DNA from: Falsochrobactrum tianjinense
GTDB lineage: Bacteria > Pseudomonadota > Alphaproteobacteria > Rhizobiales > Rhizobiaceae
Assembly: GCF_019100495.1 (NCBI RefSeq)
Contig: NZ_JAHRVA010000002.1
Span: 181,834 to 245,833, forward strand
Direction: 5' to 3'
DNA: 64,000 nt
In this document: positions 44,056-53,234 of the stretch, in pieces
Numbering within the stretch: position 1 is the first letter of the stretch
How the letters are laid out: every line of letters begins with the position of its first letter
Position numbers and translations under genes: made by a program
Notes under the pieces: model-generated
Told to the model about the DNA's origin: nothing
Databases searched by the model: none
What the model saw: only the letters and a program-made list of their open reading frames with translations

Positions 44056-44323
44056 TGTTTCATATCCATTTTGGCGGGCCGTCGGAGTTTGGGAGGAGGC
44101 CCGAGATCAGGCTTCTTTAAAGCCACGGAATACAAAATCGCAAGTGGAAAAGGGCTTTTGCGTAATTTTGTGAGTTCGAATGCGTTGGTTTCGAAAGAAA
44201 AGCGAAGATTCGCGGTTTTCGGAGAGAACTGCGTTCCGGGCCTTTCAATTGCCGCAAGCCCTGTCTAAATGTGTTTGTGCGCATGTTGCCGGTTGGGCGG
44301 CATGCCAGCTTTTGGAAACGGCA

Positions 44324-44758
44324 ATGCATTTGAGAAAGCGCAGGATCAGCTTGAGCGTCCGGGGGCATTCGGCTCTCCGGTTGCCTTCGCATATGCTGGT
44401 CGCGGTATTCTCATTCCTGTTTCTGGTATCCTCCCAGCTTTGCTATGCGATGGCGCATGACATGCCCGCCATGCCGGGTGATGTCGTGCAGGCGACGGTT
44501 GGCTGTCATAGTGGAACCCGGCAGGCCGGTGGCATGATGGCGCAGCCGCATCATGCGGACCGGTCTGCGCCCATCGATCACGGGGCAAAGTCGCCAGCCG
44601 CATGCGTCATGATGACGTGCGGCTGTCTTGTGCAAATGAGCGCCGATCTGAGTGCCTCCACATCCATTCAGGATTTTGGCTTGCCGCCACTCGTTGCTGC
44701 CCTGGACGGCAGCGCGCCGCATGGCGTGCTCAGACCACCAATACTTATTCAGGCTTGA
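44324..44758 (+). CDS. Small exported Met/His/Cys-rich protein next to a multicopper oxidase
   Basis: About 144 residues. A hydrophobic segment (LVAVFSFLFLVSSQLCYAMA) acts as a signal or membrane anchor. The mature part has many His, Met and Cys residues (HDMPAMPGD, MMAQPHHADRSAP, MMTCGCLVQM) that could bind copper. I chose ATG at 44324; the frame is open from 44180 but the added residues look non-coding. It lies 60 bases before the multicopper oxidase gene, so a role in copper handling is inferred. I do not recognise a named family with certainty. Confidence 0.6.
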   Translation: MHLRKRRISLSVRGHSALRLPSHMLVAVFSFLFLVSSQLCYAMAHDMPAMPGDVVQATVGCHSGTRQAGGMMAQPHHADRSAPIDHGAKSPAACVMMTCGCLVQMSADLSASTSIQDFGLPPLVAALDGSAPHGVLRPPILIQA

Positions 44759-44769
44759 TCACGAAAAAC

Positions 44770-44790
44770 GCCGCCGGTTTCGCCGGCGGC
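44770..44790. other. Hairpin between the copper protein and oxidase genes
   Basis: The stem GCCGCCGG / CCGGCGGC with a TTTCG loop lies in the leader of the multicopper oxidase gene. There is no T run after it on the plus strand, so it may be a weak attenuator. Confidence 0.5.
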
Positions 44791-44818
44791 AAGGATGATT
44801 ATTGTCTGGAGATTTATC

Positions 44819-46426
44819 ATGACCGGAATTACACGCCGCCGCCTGCTGACGCTCGGAGCAGGAGCGGCTTTCATGACAGCCATTCGGCCGTTTGACGCTT
44901 TTGCGCAAGATGCCCACCAGCACATGAACCACGGGGCTGCGTCTTCCGCAGCCAAGGCGCAAGCGCTGCCGCTGCCGCCCTTGCTGGAGCCGGATGCATC
45001 TGGCTTGGTGCGTCTCAAGGTAGCCAAAGGGCGGCATGCCTTTACGGAAGGCAGCGAAGCGGCTTCCGCCGGTATCAATAGCGCCTATCTCGGCCCCGTC
45101 ATTCGTCTGAAGAATGGCGAGACGGTCACGCTTGCGGTAGAGAATGACATGGATGAGGAAACGACCCTGCATTGGCATGGGCTTTTCGTGCCGTCCGTGC
45201 TCGATGGCGGACCTCATAATGTCATAGCCGCTGGAAAAAGCTGGGAGCCGAAAGTTACGGTTAGCCAGCCGGCGTCGTTCAACTGGTTTCATCCTCATTT
45301 GCATGGCGACACGGCGCGACAGGCGCATATGGGTATTGCCGGGCTGATGATCGTCAGCGACGGCCAGGATCGTGAGCGCGGACTGCCGGAAAATTATGGT
45401 GTTGACGATATTCCGCTGGTGCTTCAGGACCGCCGCATAATTGAGGGCGATAATGTTTATCAGCCTGATATCATGGATCTCATGCATGGGTTTCGCGGCG
45501 ACAGGCTGATCGTCAATGGCGTTATCGCGCCGGAAGCCCGCGTGCCTGCCGCTATCGTGCGCCTGCGTATTCTCAATGGCGCCAATGCCCGCAATTTCCA
45601 TGTCCGGTTCAGCGATGACCGGCCTTTGCATGTCATTGCATCCGATGGCGGGTATATCGGCAGGCTCGAGCCTGTCGGACGGCTGGTTCTTAGCCCCGGG
45701 GAGCGCTACGAAGTGCTGGTTGATTTTTCGCAAGGCACAGAGCCGGTCGATCTTCTGACCTATGGTGACGATTCCGGCGGCGACGACATGCATCTTATGC
45801 GCTTCGCCATCGACAAGGCGTTGAAGGGCGGCGCTGACAAGCTTCCGGCCAAGCTGGATGGCCCGGATGCGCCGGATGAAAAGCTTTCGGTTCGCAGGCG
45901 TTCGTTCTTCTTCGATGAACGCATGGCCGAGAACATGAAGCTCATGATGCAGAAGCCTGCTAATGACCCGCATGCCGGACATGATATGGGCAATATGGAC
46001 ATGAGCGCCATGCAGGGCAGGGCGATGGACCACGATATGCACGGCGGCAGAAGCGCTGCGGATGCCGGGCCTGCGCTCAATGCGCTGACGTCCGGCGTTC
46101 AGATGGCGATTGCGGCCAAGCCCTTCGACATGGACCGCATCGATGTCGAGGCAAAGCTTGGCTCATGGGAAATCTGGGAATTATCGACCAGAGAGATGCC
46201 GCATCCGTTCCATATCCATGGTGCTTCGTTCCGCATTTTGTCACTGAACGGCAAGGCGCCGCCTGCCCATCAGACGGGCTGGAAGGATACGGCGCTTATC
46301 GACGGGAAGGCCGAGCTGCTCGTGCATTTCGACCGCGAGGCAGCGCGCAGCCATCCCTTCATGTTCCATTGCCATGTGCTGGAGCATGAAGATGTGGGTA
46401 TGATGGCGCAGTTTGTGACCGTCTGA
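44819..46426 (+). CDS. Multicopper oxidase, CueO/CopA type
   Basis: A 535-residue Tat-exported oxidase. The signal contains ITRRRLLTLGAGAAF. The copper ligands are in TLHWHGLFVP, NWFHPHLHGD, HPFHIHGASF and HPFMFHCHVLEHEDVGMM. A Met/His-rich insert (HAGHDMGNMDMSAMQGR) binds extra copper in CueO relatives. The start ATG at 44819 has GGAG nearby. It probably oxidises cuprous ions in the periplasm. Confidence 0.92.
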   Translation: MTGITRRRLLTLGAGAAFMTAIRPFDAFAQDAHQHMNHGAASSAAKAQALPLPPLLEPDASGLVRLKVAKGRHAFTEGSEAASAGINSAYLGPVIRLKNGETVTLAVENDMDEETTLHWHGLFVPSVLDGGPHNVIAAGKSWEPKVTVSQPASFNWFHPHLHGDTARQAHMGIAGLMIVSDGQDRERGLPENYGVDDIPLVLQDRRIIEGDNVYQPDIMDLMHGFRGDRLIVNGVIAPEARVPAAIVRLRILNGANARNFHVRFSDDRPLHVIASDGGYIGRLEPVGRLVLSPGERYEVLVDFSQGTEPVDLLTYGDDSGGDDMHLMRFAIDKALKGGADKLPAKLDGPDAPDEKLSVRRRSFFFDERMAENMKLMMQKPANDPHAGHDMGNMDMSAMQGRAMDHDMHGGRSAADAGPALNALTSGVQMAIAAKPFDMDRIDVEAKLGSWEIWELSTREMPHPFHIHGASFRILSLNGKAPPAHQTGWKDTALIDGKAELLVHFDREAARSHPFMFHCHVLEHEDVGMMAQFVTV

Positions 46427-46440
46427 GTTTGCACGAGATT

Positions 46441-46466
46441 GCGCGGCGAGCGGATGCCCGCCGCGC
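46441..46466. terminator. Hairpin between convergent oxidase genes
   Basis: An 8-bp GC stem GCGCGGCG / CGCCGCGC with a ten-base loop lies between the ends of two convergent genes. It lacks a T run, so terminator function is probable but not certain. Confidence 0.5.
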
Positions 46467-47794
46467 TAACCCCAGTTTTCGATACGGATTTTCGAGCCAT
46501 CCGAAAAACGCGAAATGTGGAATGGCGATGGATCGACCACCGGCGTCTCGCCGCTGACCATATCGGCTACCAGTCGTCCCGCGCCGGGGCCAATACCGAA
46601 GCCGTGGCCGGAAAAGCCGGTGGCGACGATAAGACCCTCGACGCTCGGTATAGGTGAAATCACCGGAATGACATCCGGCATCGTGTCGATAAGCCCTGCC
46701 CATTCCTGTGCGATTGTGGCGGATGCAAAGGAGGGAAGTGCCTTTTTGAGTGCACTGAATACCCGAGCATTGGTCGTCCGGTGAGGTTCCGGATCAAGCG
46801 TACGGATCTTCTCGAAAATCGAGACCTGATCGACGGGCCGAAGTTTCCATTCGAGTGCTTCTTCAAAAAAGCGCGAGCCGAAGCGAAAACGCAACGAACG
46901 CCATTCGGTTGAAAGCGATGGGATAAACTCACGGAGAAAGCGGAAACTGTCGGGAACGATATCAGCGATGGAATCGCCAAGGCTTGCCACCGTATATCCG
47001 CCATCCAGCCGCTTGCGCAACGCGAAATCCGGGAATGCCATAGCCGGTTCGACATTTCCTTCAATGGGTGCTGTACGGAAAACCGACGAGCGCACCTTGA
47101 GCTGCGGCAGGCGGGCATCTAAGGCTGAAACTATAAGGCGTGACCATGCTCCTCCAGCGACCACGACGGCTTCGCATGGAACGCGGCCTCTTTCCGTCAA
47201 AACCGCTGTTACGCGGCCATTCGTCGTTTCAATACCGCGTACTGCACAGTTCTGCATGATAACGGCACCGTCCTCCTGCGCTTTGGCGGCAAGGGCCGGA
47301 ACCGCCTTCTGCGGTTCCGCGCGGCCATCAAGCGGTGTCATCATGCCGCCCGCGACGGTTCGGGTCAGCCCGGGAGCAAGGGACGCAATTTGCCGGGAGC
47401 CAAGAAGTTCGGTCTGGATGCCATGTTCGCGAGCGATCTTGATCCATTCGCCATAACGCTCGACTTCCTTCTCTTTTTCCGCTGCATAAACAATGCCGGT
47501 GATGCGGAAGCCTGTTTCGCGTCCGGTACGCTTATTCATGCCTTCCCACAGGCGCATACTTTCGACAATCAGCGGCATTTCGCGGCTGTCGCGACCGGTA
47601 CGGCGGCACCAGCCCCAATTGCGGCTCGACTGTTCGCCCGCGATCTCGCCCTTCTCGAAAAGAGCCACCGGGATCCCGCGTTCGGCCAGAAAAAGCGCGG
47701 TGGAAACGCCGATCACACCGCCGCCGATGATGGCGATCTTCGTTTCCTGCGGCAAAAGCCCGGCAGTTGCCACCTTGTCGGTGATCGGCCCCAT
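46466..47794 (-). CDS. FAD-dependent amino-acid/amine oxidoreductase (DAO family)
   Basis: About 442 residues of the DAO fold. The FAD site is IAIIGGGVIGVSTALFLAERG, EKGEIAGEQSSRNWGWCRRTGR is typical of D-amino-acid dehydrogenase-like members, and the C-terminus has VATGFSGHGFGIGPGAGRLVADM. I chose ATG at 47794, with AGGAG seven bases upstream. It is divergent from fbpC. The substrate is unknown. Confidence 0.87.
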   Translation of the reverse strand: MGPITDKVATAGLLPQETKIAIIGGGVIGVSTALFLAERGIPVALFEKGEIAGEQSSRNWGWCRRTGRDSREMPLIVESMRLWEGMNKRTGRETGFRITGIVYAAEKEKEVERYGEWIKIAREHGIQTELLGSRQIASLAPGLTRTVAGGMMTPLDGRAEPQKAVPALAAKAQEDGAVIMQNCAVRGIETTNGRVTAVLTERGRVPCEAVVVAGGAWSRLIVSALDARLPQLKVRSSVFRTAPIEGNVEPAMAFPDFALRKRLDGGYTVASLGDSIADIVPDSFRFLREFIPSLSTEWRSLRFRFGSRFFEEALEWKLRPVDQVSIFEKIRTLDPEPHRTTNARVFSALKKALPSFASATIAQEWAGLIDTMPDVIPVISPIPSVEGLIVATGFSGHGFGIGPGAGRLVADMVSGETPVVDPSPFHISRFSDGSKIRIENWG

Positions 47795-47995
47795 CGTCAT
47801 TCTCCTGCACTGCAATATCTTCGTTGGCCAAACATGGCGCGATTTTTATGCGCAATCAATCGGATAAAAGCGAGAACTGACGTGGTATGAGCTGCCTGTT
47901 TCCATATTCCTGATTGTATTGGTCTTGTTTTTGCTGGCATTCTGGACCAAGTGTCTTTATAGGCCAATCAGTAAAATTTAGTCGTGGTTCCCGTT

Positions 47996-49087
47996 ATGGA
48001 TGCATGCAGCCTGCAAGAAAAAAATCTTCTGGATAGCTCCTGCCCAGCACTGGTGCTTTCAGGCATCAGCCGCCAGTTCGGCAGCGTGCGCGCGCTCGAT
48101 AATATCTCAATTGAGATCCAGCCCGGAGAGATCGTCTGCCTCGTGGGGCATTCGGGTTGCGGCAAGACTTCGCTGCTGCGCATTATTGCAGGCATCGATG
48201 CGCCCGATAGCGGTTCCCTCGCTATGTATGGCAAGACGCTGGTTGCGCCATCGGTTTTCGTAGAGCCGGAAAAACGCAATATTGGCGTGGTTTTTCAGGA
48301 TTATGCACTGTTTCCGCACCTCACGGTTAGGGAAAATGTACTTTTCGGTTTGCGCAAGATGCGCAAGGAGGTGGCGCAGGCAAGGGTGGATGAACTGCTT
48401 GATCTTGTCGGCCTTGTCCCAATGGCGGATCGCTATCCCCACATGCTCTCCGGCGGCGAGCAACAGCGCGTCGCCTTGATAAGAGCGCTTGCTCCAAAAC
48501 CTGATCTGCTGCTCATGGATGAGCCGTTTTCCAATCTTGATCGCGGCCTGCGCGCAAAGGTGCGGGGGGAAACCATGGCATTGCTCCGGGGCTTGGGAAC
48601 GCCGGTCATTATCGTGACCCATGAGGCGGAAGAAGCGCTTTCCATCGGTGATCGCGTGGTCCTGATGCGCTCGGGTCAGGTTGTGCAAAATGGTACAGCA
48701 CGCGATCTGCACGACCGTCCCGAAAGCCGTTATGCGGCAGATTTCTTTTGTGATTTCAATGTCATTCCCGGTGAAATTCGCGGCGCATCTCTGGAAACTG
48801 TTCTGGGCGCGCTACGGGCGCCAAACCATGTCCGCTCCGCTGAGGATGTCCTCGTCTATCTGCGTCCGCGCGATATATCCGTCATGCCTGACGAGAGCGC
48901 CACCCGGCATTGCCTGTGCGGGCGTATCGAAAGCCGCACTTATCTGGGAGAAGCTGAAGAACTGGCGCTGCGCGTGGAAAATATGCCTTTCTGCTTGCGG
49001 GTGCGGACGGAGCAATATTTTCCGCAGGCGATAAACCGCGTTGCGGTAGAGATCGACTGGAGCAAAGCCTTGATTTTTACTAAATAA
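47996..49087 (+). CDS. fbpC: Ferric-iron ABC transporter ATPase
   Basis: About 363 residues. Walker A is GHSGCGKTS, the signature is LSGGEQQRV, Walker B is LLLMDEPF and the switch is VTHEAEEAL. A short C-terminal TOBE-like domain follows. It is the FbpC/AfuC type. The ATG at 47996 has no clear ribosome site; a GTG twelve bases upstream is possible. The order fbpC-fbpA-fbpB shows one transporter with the genes that follow. Confidence 0.88.
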   Translation: MDACSLQEKNLLDSSCPALVLSGISRQFGSVRALDNISIEIQPGEIVCLVGHSGCGKTSLLRIIAGIDAPDSGSLAMYGKTLVAPSVFVEPEKRNIGVVFQDYALFPHLTVRENVLFGLRKMRKEVAQARVDELLDLVGLVPMADRYPHMLSGGEQQRVALIRALAPKPDLLLMDEPFSNLDRGLRAKVRGETMALLRGLGTPVIIVTHEAEEALSIGDRVVLMRSGQVVQNGTARDLHDRPESRYAADFFCDFNVIPGEIRGASLETVLGALRAPNHVRSAEDVLVYLRPRDISVMPDESATRHCLCGRIESRTYLGEAEELALRVENMPFCLRVRTEQYFPQAINRVAVEIDWSKALIFTK

Positions 49088-49102
49088 TGAGTAATGTACT
49101 CA
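49088..49102. promoter_or_regulatory. RirA-like iron-responsive box upstream of fbpA
   Basis: TGAGTA-ATG-TACTCA is a perfect inverted repeat that fits the RirA iron-responsive operator TGA-N9-TCA. It lies about 100 bases before the fbpA start, directly after fbpC. Confidence 0.55.
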
Positions 49103-49201
49103 TGTTTTATGAGGTGCAAGATTGTACAGTGAAGAATCGCTTTTCAATGTCTGCTTGCGCTGCCTGTCGTTTCAAACAAACCTGATTCCGCTGGAGGTAC
49201 A

Positions 49202-50218
49202 ATGCCCAAGCTCGCGCGTGTCGCACTTGCTCTTATGGCCGCTTCTTTTCTTTCAGGCACAGCCAATGCCAATGAGGTGAATATTTATACGACGCGTGAA
49301 CCCGGCCTGATCCAACCTTTGCTGGATGCCTACAAGGAAAAAACGGGTACCACCGTCAATACCGTTTTCCTCAAGGATGGGCTAGCTGAACGCGTCGCAT
49401 CTGAAGACGAAAAATCCCCTGCCGACATTCTGATGGCCGTCGATGTAGGCAATCTCGTCGATCTCGTTGAGAAAGGCGTGACCCAGCCTATCGATTCTCC
49501 GGTATTGAAGGATGCCGTGCCAGAACAGCTTCGCGACGCCGATGGTCACTGGTATGCCCTCTCGATGCGTGCACGCGTCGTCTATGCCGCTAAGGATCTT
49601 GATCTCAACCAGATCACCTACGAAGATCTGTCCGATCCGAAATGGAAGGGCAAGATCTGCATTCGCGCAGGCCAGCATCCCTATAATACCGCTCTTTTTG
49701 CCGATTATATCGCTCATTATGGCGTGGAGAAAACCGAAGAGTGGCTGACTGGCCTCAAGGCCAACCTGGCCCGGAAGGCCGCCGGTGGCGACCGCGACGG
49801 AGCCAAGGACATTGTCGGCGGCATTTGTGATATTGCGATTGCAAATTCCTACTATATCGGTCTGATGCGTTCGGGCGATAGCGGAGACGAGCAGAAGAGC
49901 TGGGGCGACGGCATCAAGGTCATTCTGCCGACCTTCAAGGATGGCGGAACGCAGGTGAATATCAGCGGTGCAGCCGTTGCCAAGAATGCGCCGAACAAGG
50001 CAGAAGCGGTCAAGCTTCTTGAATATCTCGTTTCGGATGAAGCCCAGAAGCTCTATGCCAAGGCCAATTACGAATATCCGGTAAAGCCGGGCGCACCGCT
50101 TGATCCGATTGTCGAATCCTTTGGCGAGTTGAAGATTGATCCCGTTCCATTGTCGGAAATCGTCCGCCATCGCAAACAGGCGAGCGAACTGGTCGACAAG
50201 GTCGGTTTCGACAACTAA
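49202..50218 (+). CDS. fbpA: Ferric-iron ABC transporter binding protein
   Basis: A 338-residue binding protein with a signal peptide ending at ANA-NEVNIY. The iron ligands are the adjacent tyrosines in IANSYYIGLMRSGD. Other features typical of FbpA are NIYTTREPGLIQPLL and WYALSMRARVVYA. GGAGG precedes the ATG. It captures ferric iron in the periplasm and delivers it to FbpB. Confidence 0.93.
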   Translation: MPKLARVALALMAASFLSGTANANEVNIYTTREPGLIQPLLDAYKEKTGTTVNTVFLKDGLAERVASEDEKSPADILMAVDVGNLVDLVEKGVTQPIDSPVLKDAVPEQLRDADGHWYALSMRARVVYAAKDLDLNQITYEDLSDPKWKGKICIRAGQHPYNTALFADYIAHYGVEKTEEWLTGLKANLARKAAGGDRDGAKDIVGGICDIAIANSYYIGLMRSGDSGDEQKSWGDGIKVILPTFKDGGTQVNISGAAVAKNAPNKAEAVKLLEYLVSDEAQKLYAKANYEYPVKPGAPLDPIVESFGELKIDPVPLSEIVRHRKQASELVDKVGFDN

Positions 50219-50239
50219 ACTTGAAATAATACGTCTTAT

Positions 50240-50270
50240 AACGCCGGTGCAAAATCTTTGCGCCGGCGTT
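50240..50270 (+). other. Hairpin between fbpA and fbpB
   Basis: A 14-bp stem AACGCCGGTGCAAA / TTTGCGCCGGCGTT (one G-U pair) with a three-base loop and no T run. It ends 17 bases before the fbpB start and probably lowers permease expression relative to the binding protein. Confidence 0.7.
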
Positions 50271-50286
50271 GCGATATGAGGGAAGC

Positions 50287-51978
50287 ATGCCCGCAACTCT
50301 TCCAGTTTCGTCCAGAACAAAACCGTACCGTATTCGGGCGGGCTTGAACTGGTTATGGCTGTCCGGACTTGTGGCGCTACTTGTCTCTTTGCCGGTGCTT
50401 GCTCTCTGTCTTGAAGCGTTGCAAGGCTCATCTGGCCTCTGGAACCATCTTTTTTCTACTATTCTGACCACGGCGTTTATAGATACGATCATTCTGCTTG
50501 CAGGCGTCGGAATCATCACGGGACTGGTTGGCACGTCGACCGCATGGCTGGTGACGGCTTACGATTTCCGTGGGCGCGCGGCGCTGGAATGGGCGCTGCT
50601 TTTGCCGCTTGCCGTACCCACCTATATCGTCGCCTATGCGTACCTCGATATTCTGCATCCGATTGGTCCGGTGCAAGGCGCGGTTCGCTTTTTGCTAGGC
50701 TATGACAGTCCTCGTCAGTTCCGCTTGCCGGACATAAGATCAATGACGGGCTGCATCATATTGCTTGGCTTTGTTCTTTATCCCTATGTCTATATTCCGA
50801 CACGAGCCATGTTCCTCACCCAGTCAGCCAGCCTGATCGAGGCAGCACGCACGCTTGGCGTTAGCCGCAGGGGTGTTTTCTGGCGCGTGGCATTGCCTCT
50901 GGCACGCCCCGCCGTCGCGGTAGGCATCAGTCTTGCCCTGATGGAAACGCTCAATGATATAGGTGCTGCGGAATTTCTCGGTGTACGGACACTAACTGTA
51001 TCGATTTATACAACATGGATCACGCGATCCGATTTGCCGGGCGCCGCACAACTGGCTCTGGCTCTCCTTCTGCTCGTTGTCGCTCTCATCTCAATCGAGC
51101 GCTGGGCACGCCGCAAGCAGCGTTTTTCCTCCAACATTCGCCGGTCGCGCGGTTTTGACCCGCTCAAGGTTCGCGGTCTTAAAGGCATATGGTTGTTTAT
51201 GCTCTGCACCGTGCCGATTATCATCGGTTTTATAATGCCGGCAGCCTACCTGGTGACTGAAGCGGTCAAGCGCATGCGCTTTGCCGGCATATCGCCGCGC
51301 CTTGCCGGCGAAGCATTCAACACAATCGTGCTTTCGTCTGTCGCCACGGCGCTGGTTCTTCTCTGCGGAATTTTGGTTGCCTATGCGGTACGGCTCTTTC
51401 CGGGCGCTGCATCCCGCTGGTTCTACCGCATCTCCACCATGGGCTATGCAGCGCCCGGAACAGTGATCGCCATCGGCATCATGGTGGTCGCGGGCGGGTT
51501 TGATCGCTTGTTTGGTCAGGCCATGTCCTATCTGTTTGGCTGGTCTACCGGTCTCGTACTGATCGGCTCAGGTGCTGCCCTTGTCTATGCTTATGTGGTG
51601 CGTTTTCTGGCTATCTCGGCAGGTGGGATTGATGCCGGGCTCGAGCGTATTCCCCAATCGCTGGATCATGCCTCGCGCACATTGGGCCGGGGGGTCACGG
51701 CCACATTCCGTTCGGTGCATTTGCCACTCTCCAGAACCGCGATTATTGCGGCGGGCCTGCTCGTATTCGTGGATTGCGTGAAGGAACTGCCAGCGACGCT
51801 TTTGCTGCGCCCACTCAATGTCGAGACATTTGCAACGCATCTTTATGGCGAGGCGGCGCGCGGCACCTATGAAGAGGCGTCAGTTGCGGCCCTTGCAATT
51901 GTAATTGTCGGTATTCTGCCTGTCATTCTGCTAGCGCGGGTAGGACGCCGTTTGCATGCAAGACACCCGTCGGCGTAA
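50287..51978 (+). CDS. fbpB: Ferric-iron ABC transporter permease
   Basis: A 563-residue fused double permease with about 12 membrane segments. Two EAA loops are visible: IEAARTLGVSRRGVFWRVALP and LDHASRTLGRGVTATFRSVHLP. It is the FbpB/ThiP type. I chose ATG at 50287 with GAGGG four bases before; a TTG at 50269 is in frame. It is the last gene of the iron operon. Confidence 0.92.
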   Translation: MPATLPVSSRTKPYRIRAGLNWLWLSGLVALLVSLPVLALCLEALQGSSGLWNHLFSTILTTAFIDTIILLAGVGIITGLVGTSTAWLVTAYDFRGRAALEWALLLPLAVPTYIVAYAYLDILHPIGPVQGAVRFLLGYDSPRQFRLPDIRSMTGCIILLGFVLYPYVYIPTRAMFLTQSASLIEAARTLGVSRRGVFWRVALPLARPAVAVGISLALMETLNDIGAAEFLGVRTLTVSIYTTWITRSDLPGAAQLALALLLLVVALISIERWARRKQRFSSNIRRSRGFDPLKVRGLKGIWLFMLCTVPIIIGFIMPAAYLVTEAVKRMRFAGISPRLAGEAFNTIVLSSVATALVLLCGILVAYAVRLFPGAASRWFYRISTMGYAAPGTVIAIGIMVVAGGFDRLFGQAMSYLFGWSTGLVLIGSGAALVYAYVVRFLAISAGGIDAGLERIPQSLDHASRTLGRGVTATFRSVHLPLSRTAIIAAGLLVFVDCVKELPATLLLRPLNVETFATHLYGEAARGTYEEASVAALAIVIVGILPVILLARVGRRLHARHPSA

Positions 51979-52099
51979 GAACTATTCAATATCAAATTGT
52001 TACAACCACGTTACCGAGCGCGATCCAAGCAAGATGGTCATACGCGCCCACAATGCCCCATAGAGTTGAAAAGCCTAAGCCTATCAAGGGATTTGATGG

Positions 52100-52270
52100 T
52101 TAAGGCAGTGCAGATAAATCAATGATTTCAACACGATATTTCGCGTGATCGCAATAATATGTGACTGTATTATGAAGCTTTTTCCATGCTTCTAACACGT
52201 TGCAGCCATAAAGCGAAAGCTCAATAGGCGCAATCGAAACAACGTCGCGAGTTTGGATACCATATGGCCT
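52100..52270 (-). pseudogene. Possible remnant of a gene on the minus strand
   Basis: The reverse frame ending at 52100 gives GIQTRDVVSIAPIELSLYGC and ends YRVEIIDLSALP, which looks like a real protein tail. The upstream part of the same frame runs antisense to the next gene and does not look coding. Between 51979 and 52316 I see no other gene. The stretch may be the 3-prime end of a degraded gene; support is weak. Confidence 0.25.
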
Positions 52271-52316
52271 GAGGGTGATCCTGAGGGCCGGCCTCACAAA
52301 TCGCGGAATGGTCTGG

Positions 52317-52694
52317 ATGATGGAAACAATGCTGAACACGCAACAATGGCTCCCGGTCGAGTTGCTCAATATTGGCCTGGCGGCGGCGGTTTTCTTTGCC
52401 TGCCTGGTGCTTTCCTTATGGAAGGCGGTCTTCGATGAACTAAACCCGGTGTTCTGGCGGCGCACGGCGGCACTTCTTTGGGCCGGTGTTCTGGTCGTCG
52501 CCTTGAGCAGCGGTATCGAAACGTTTAATTGGCCGCAAATAGTTGGTTGGCTGATGGTAGGAGGTGGCGTCGCTGCCACCATCATCCGCACGGGCTTGAG
52601 CTATTACCGGCAGTATACAGCGCATAATGCCCACTTGCGTCATGTTCCTGCACACCGGACCAAATATTCCGGCCCAAAATTCTCGGGGCGATGA
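52317..52694 (+). CDS. Small hypothetical membrane protein
   Basis: About 125 residues with three hydrophobic segments (LNIGLAAAVFFACLVLSLW, TAALLWAGVLVVALSSGI, IVGWLMVGGGVAATIIR) and a basic C-terminal tail. I do not recognise a family. The start is uncertain: ATG codons at 52317, 52320 and 52329 are possible. No operon partner is evident. Confidence 0.55.
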   Translation: MMETMLNTQQWLPVELLNIGLAAAVFFACLVLSLWKAVFDELNPVFWRRTAALLWAGVLVVALSSGIETFNWPQIVGWLMVGGGVAATIIRTGLSYYRQYTAHNAHLRHVPAHRTKYSGPKFSGR

Positions 52695-52763
52695 CAGCTA
52701 TGTTTGCAAAGACTATCGATATGCCTTCACGACTTCACCGCCCGCACAGTCTACGCTCGTTCT

Positions 52764-53108
52764 TCATCCGCGCTTTTGCTGCTGCACGATACCGTAAATA
52801 TTCGTAGAGCGCGTACCCGAGCGGCAATAAGCCAGAACCGGTCCTTCGGCCTCGGCAAGGGCTGAAGCCATCGCATCTACGTCGTCCTGTGTTAGCTGGC
52901 CCCCGACCACTGGAATATAATAGGTCCTGATGCCCGCCTTTTCGGCAACCTTGGTAATTTCCGCAAAATCGGCTTGATCAGCGCCGCCCTCGCCATCGGG
53001 GCGGTTGCAAATGATCGTCCCAAATCCTTCCGCCGCAATATCCCGCACATCGTCGGGCGCAATTTGCCCGGTGACGGAGTAATTATCGTCGACCTGACGA
53101 ATATCCAT
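52764..53108 (-). CDS. TIGR01244/DUF442-family phosphatase-like protein (Blh domain)
   Basis: A 114-residue protein of the DUF442 (beta-lactamase-hydrolase-like) family. The segment AYCRSGTRSTNIYGI contains the C-x5-R signature of cysteine-dependent phosphatases and sulfur transferases. The N-terminal part GQIAPDDVRDIAAEGFGTIICNRPDGE is typical. In other bacteria this domain is fused to a persulfide dioxygenase-like enzyme; here it stands alone. GAGGA precedes the ATG. It is divergent from fdhD. Confidence 0.85.
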   Translation of the reverse strand: MDIRQVDDNYSVTGQIAPDDVRDIAAEGFGTIICNRPDGEGGADQADFAEITKVAEKAGIRTYYIPVVGGQLTQDDVDAMASALAEAEGPVLAYCRSGTRSTNIYGIVQQQKRG

Positions 53109-53234
53109 GTCTTCCTCGCTTGACGCTGACGCGCTTTATTCTATTCACAGGCACCTTACATAAAACAGCTTTTCATGCCACATGAAACTGACCCGATGAA
53201 TGCTGGAGGCCGTCATGACGGGCAGAGGAAAAGT

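Noticed and set aside
44759-46042. 427-codon antisense frame in the multicopper oxidase gene
   Set aside because: The plus strand encodes all copper motifs; the reverse frame has no family signature.
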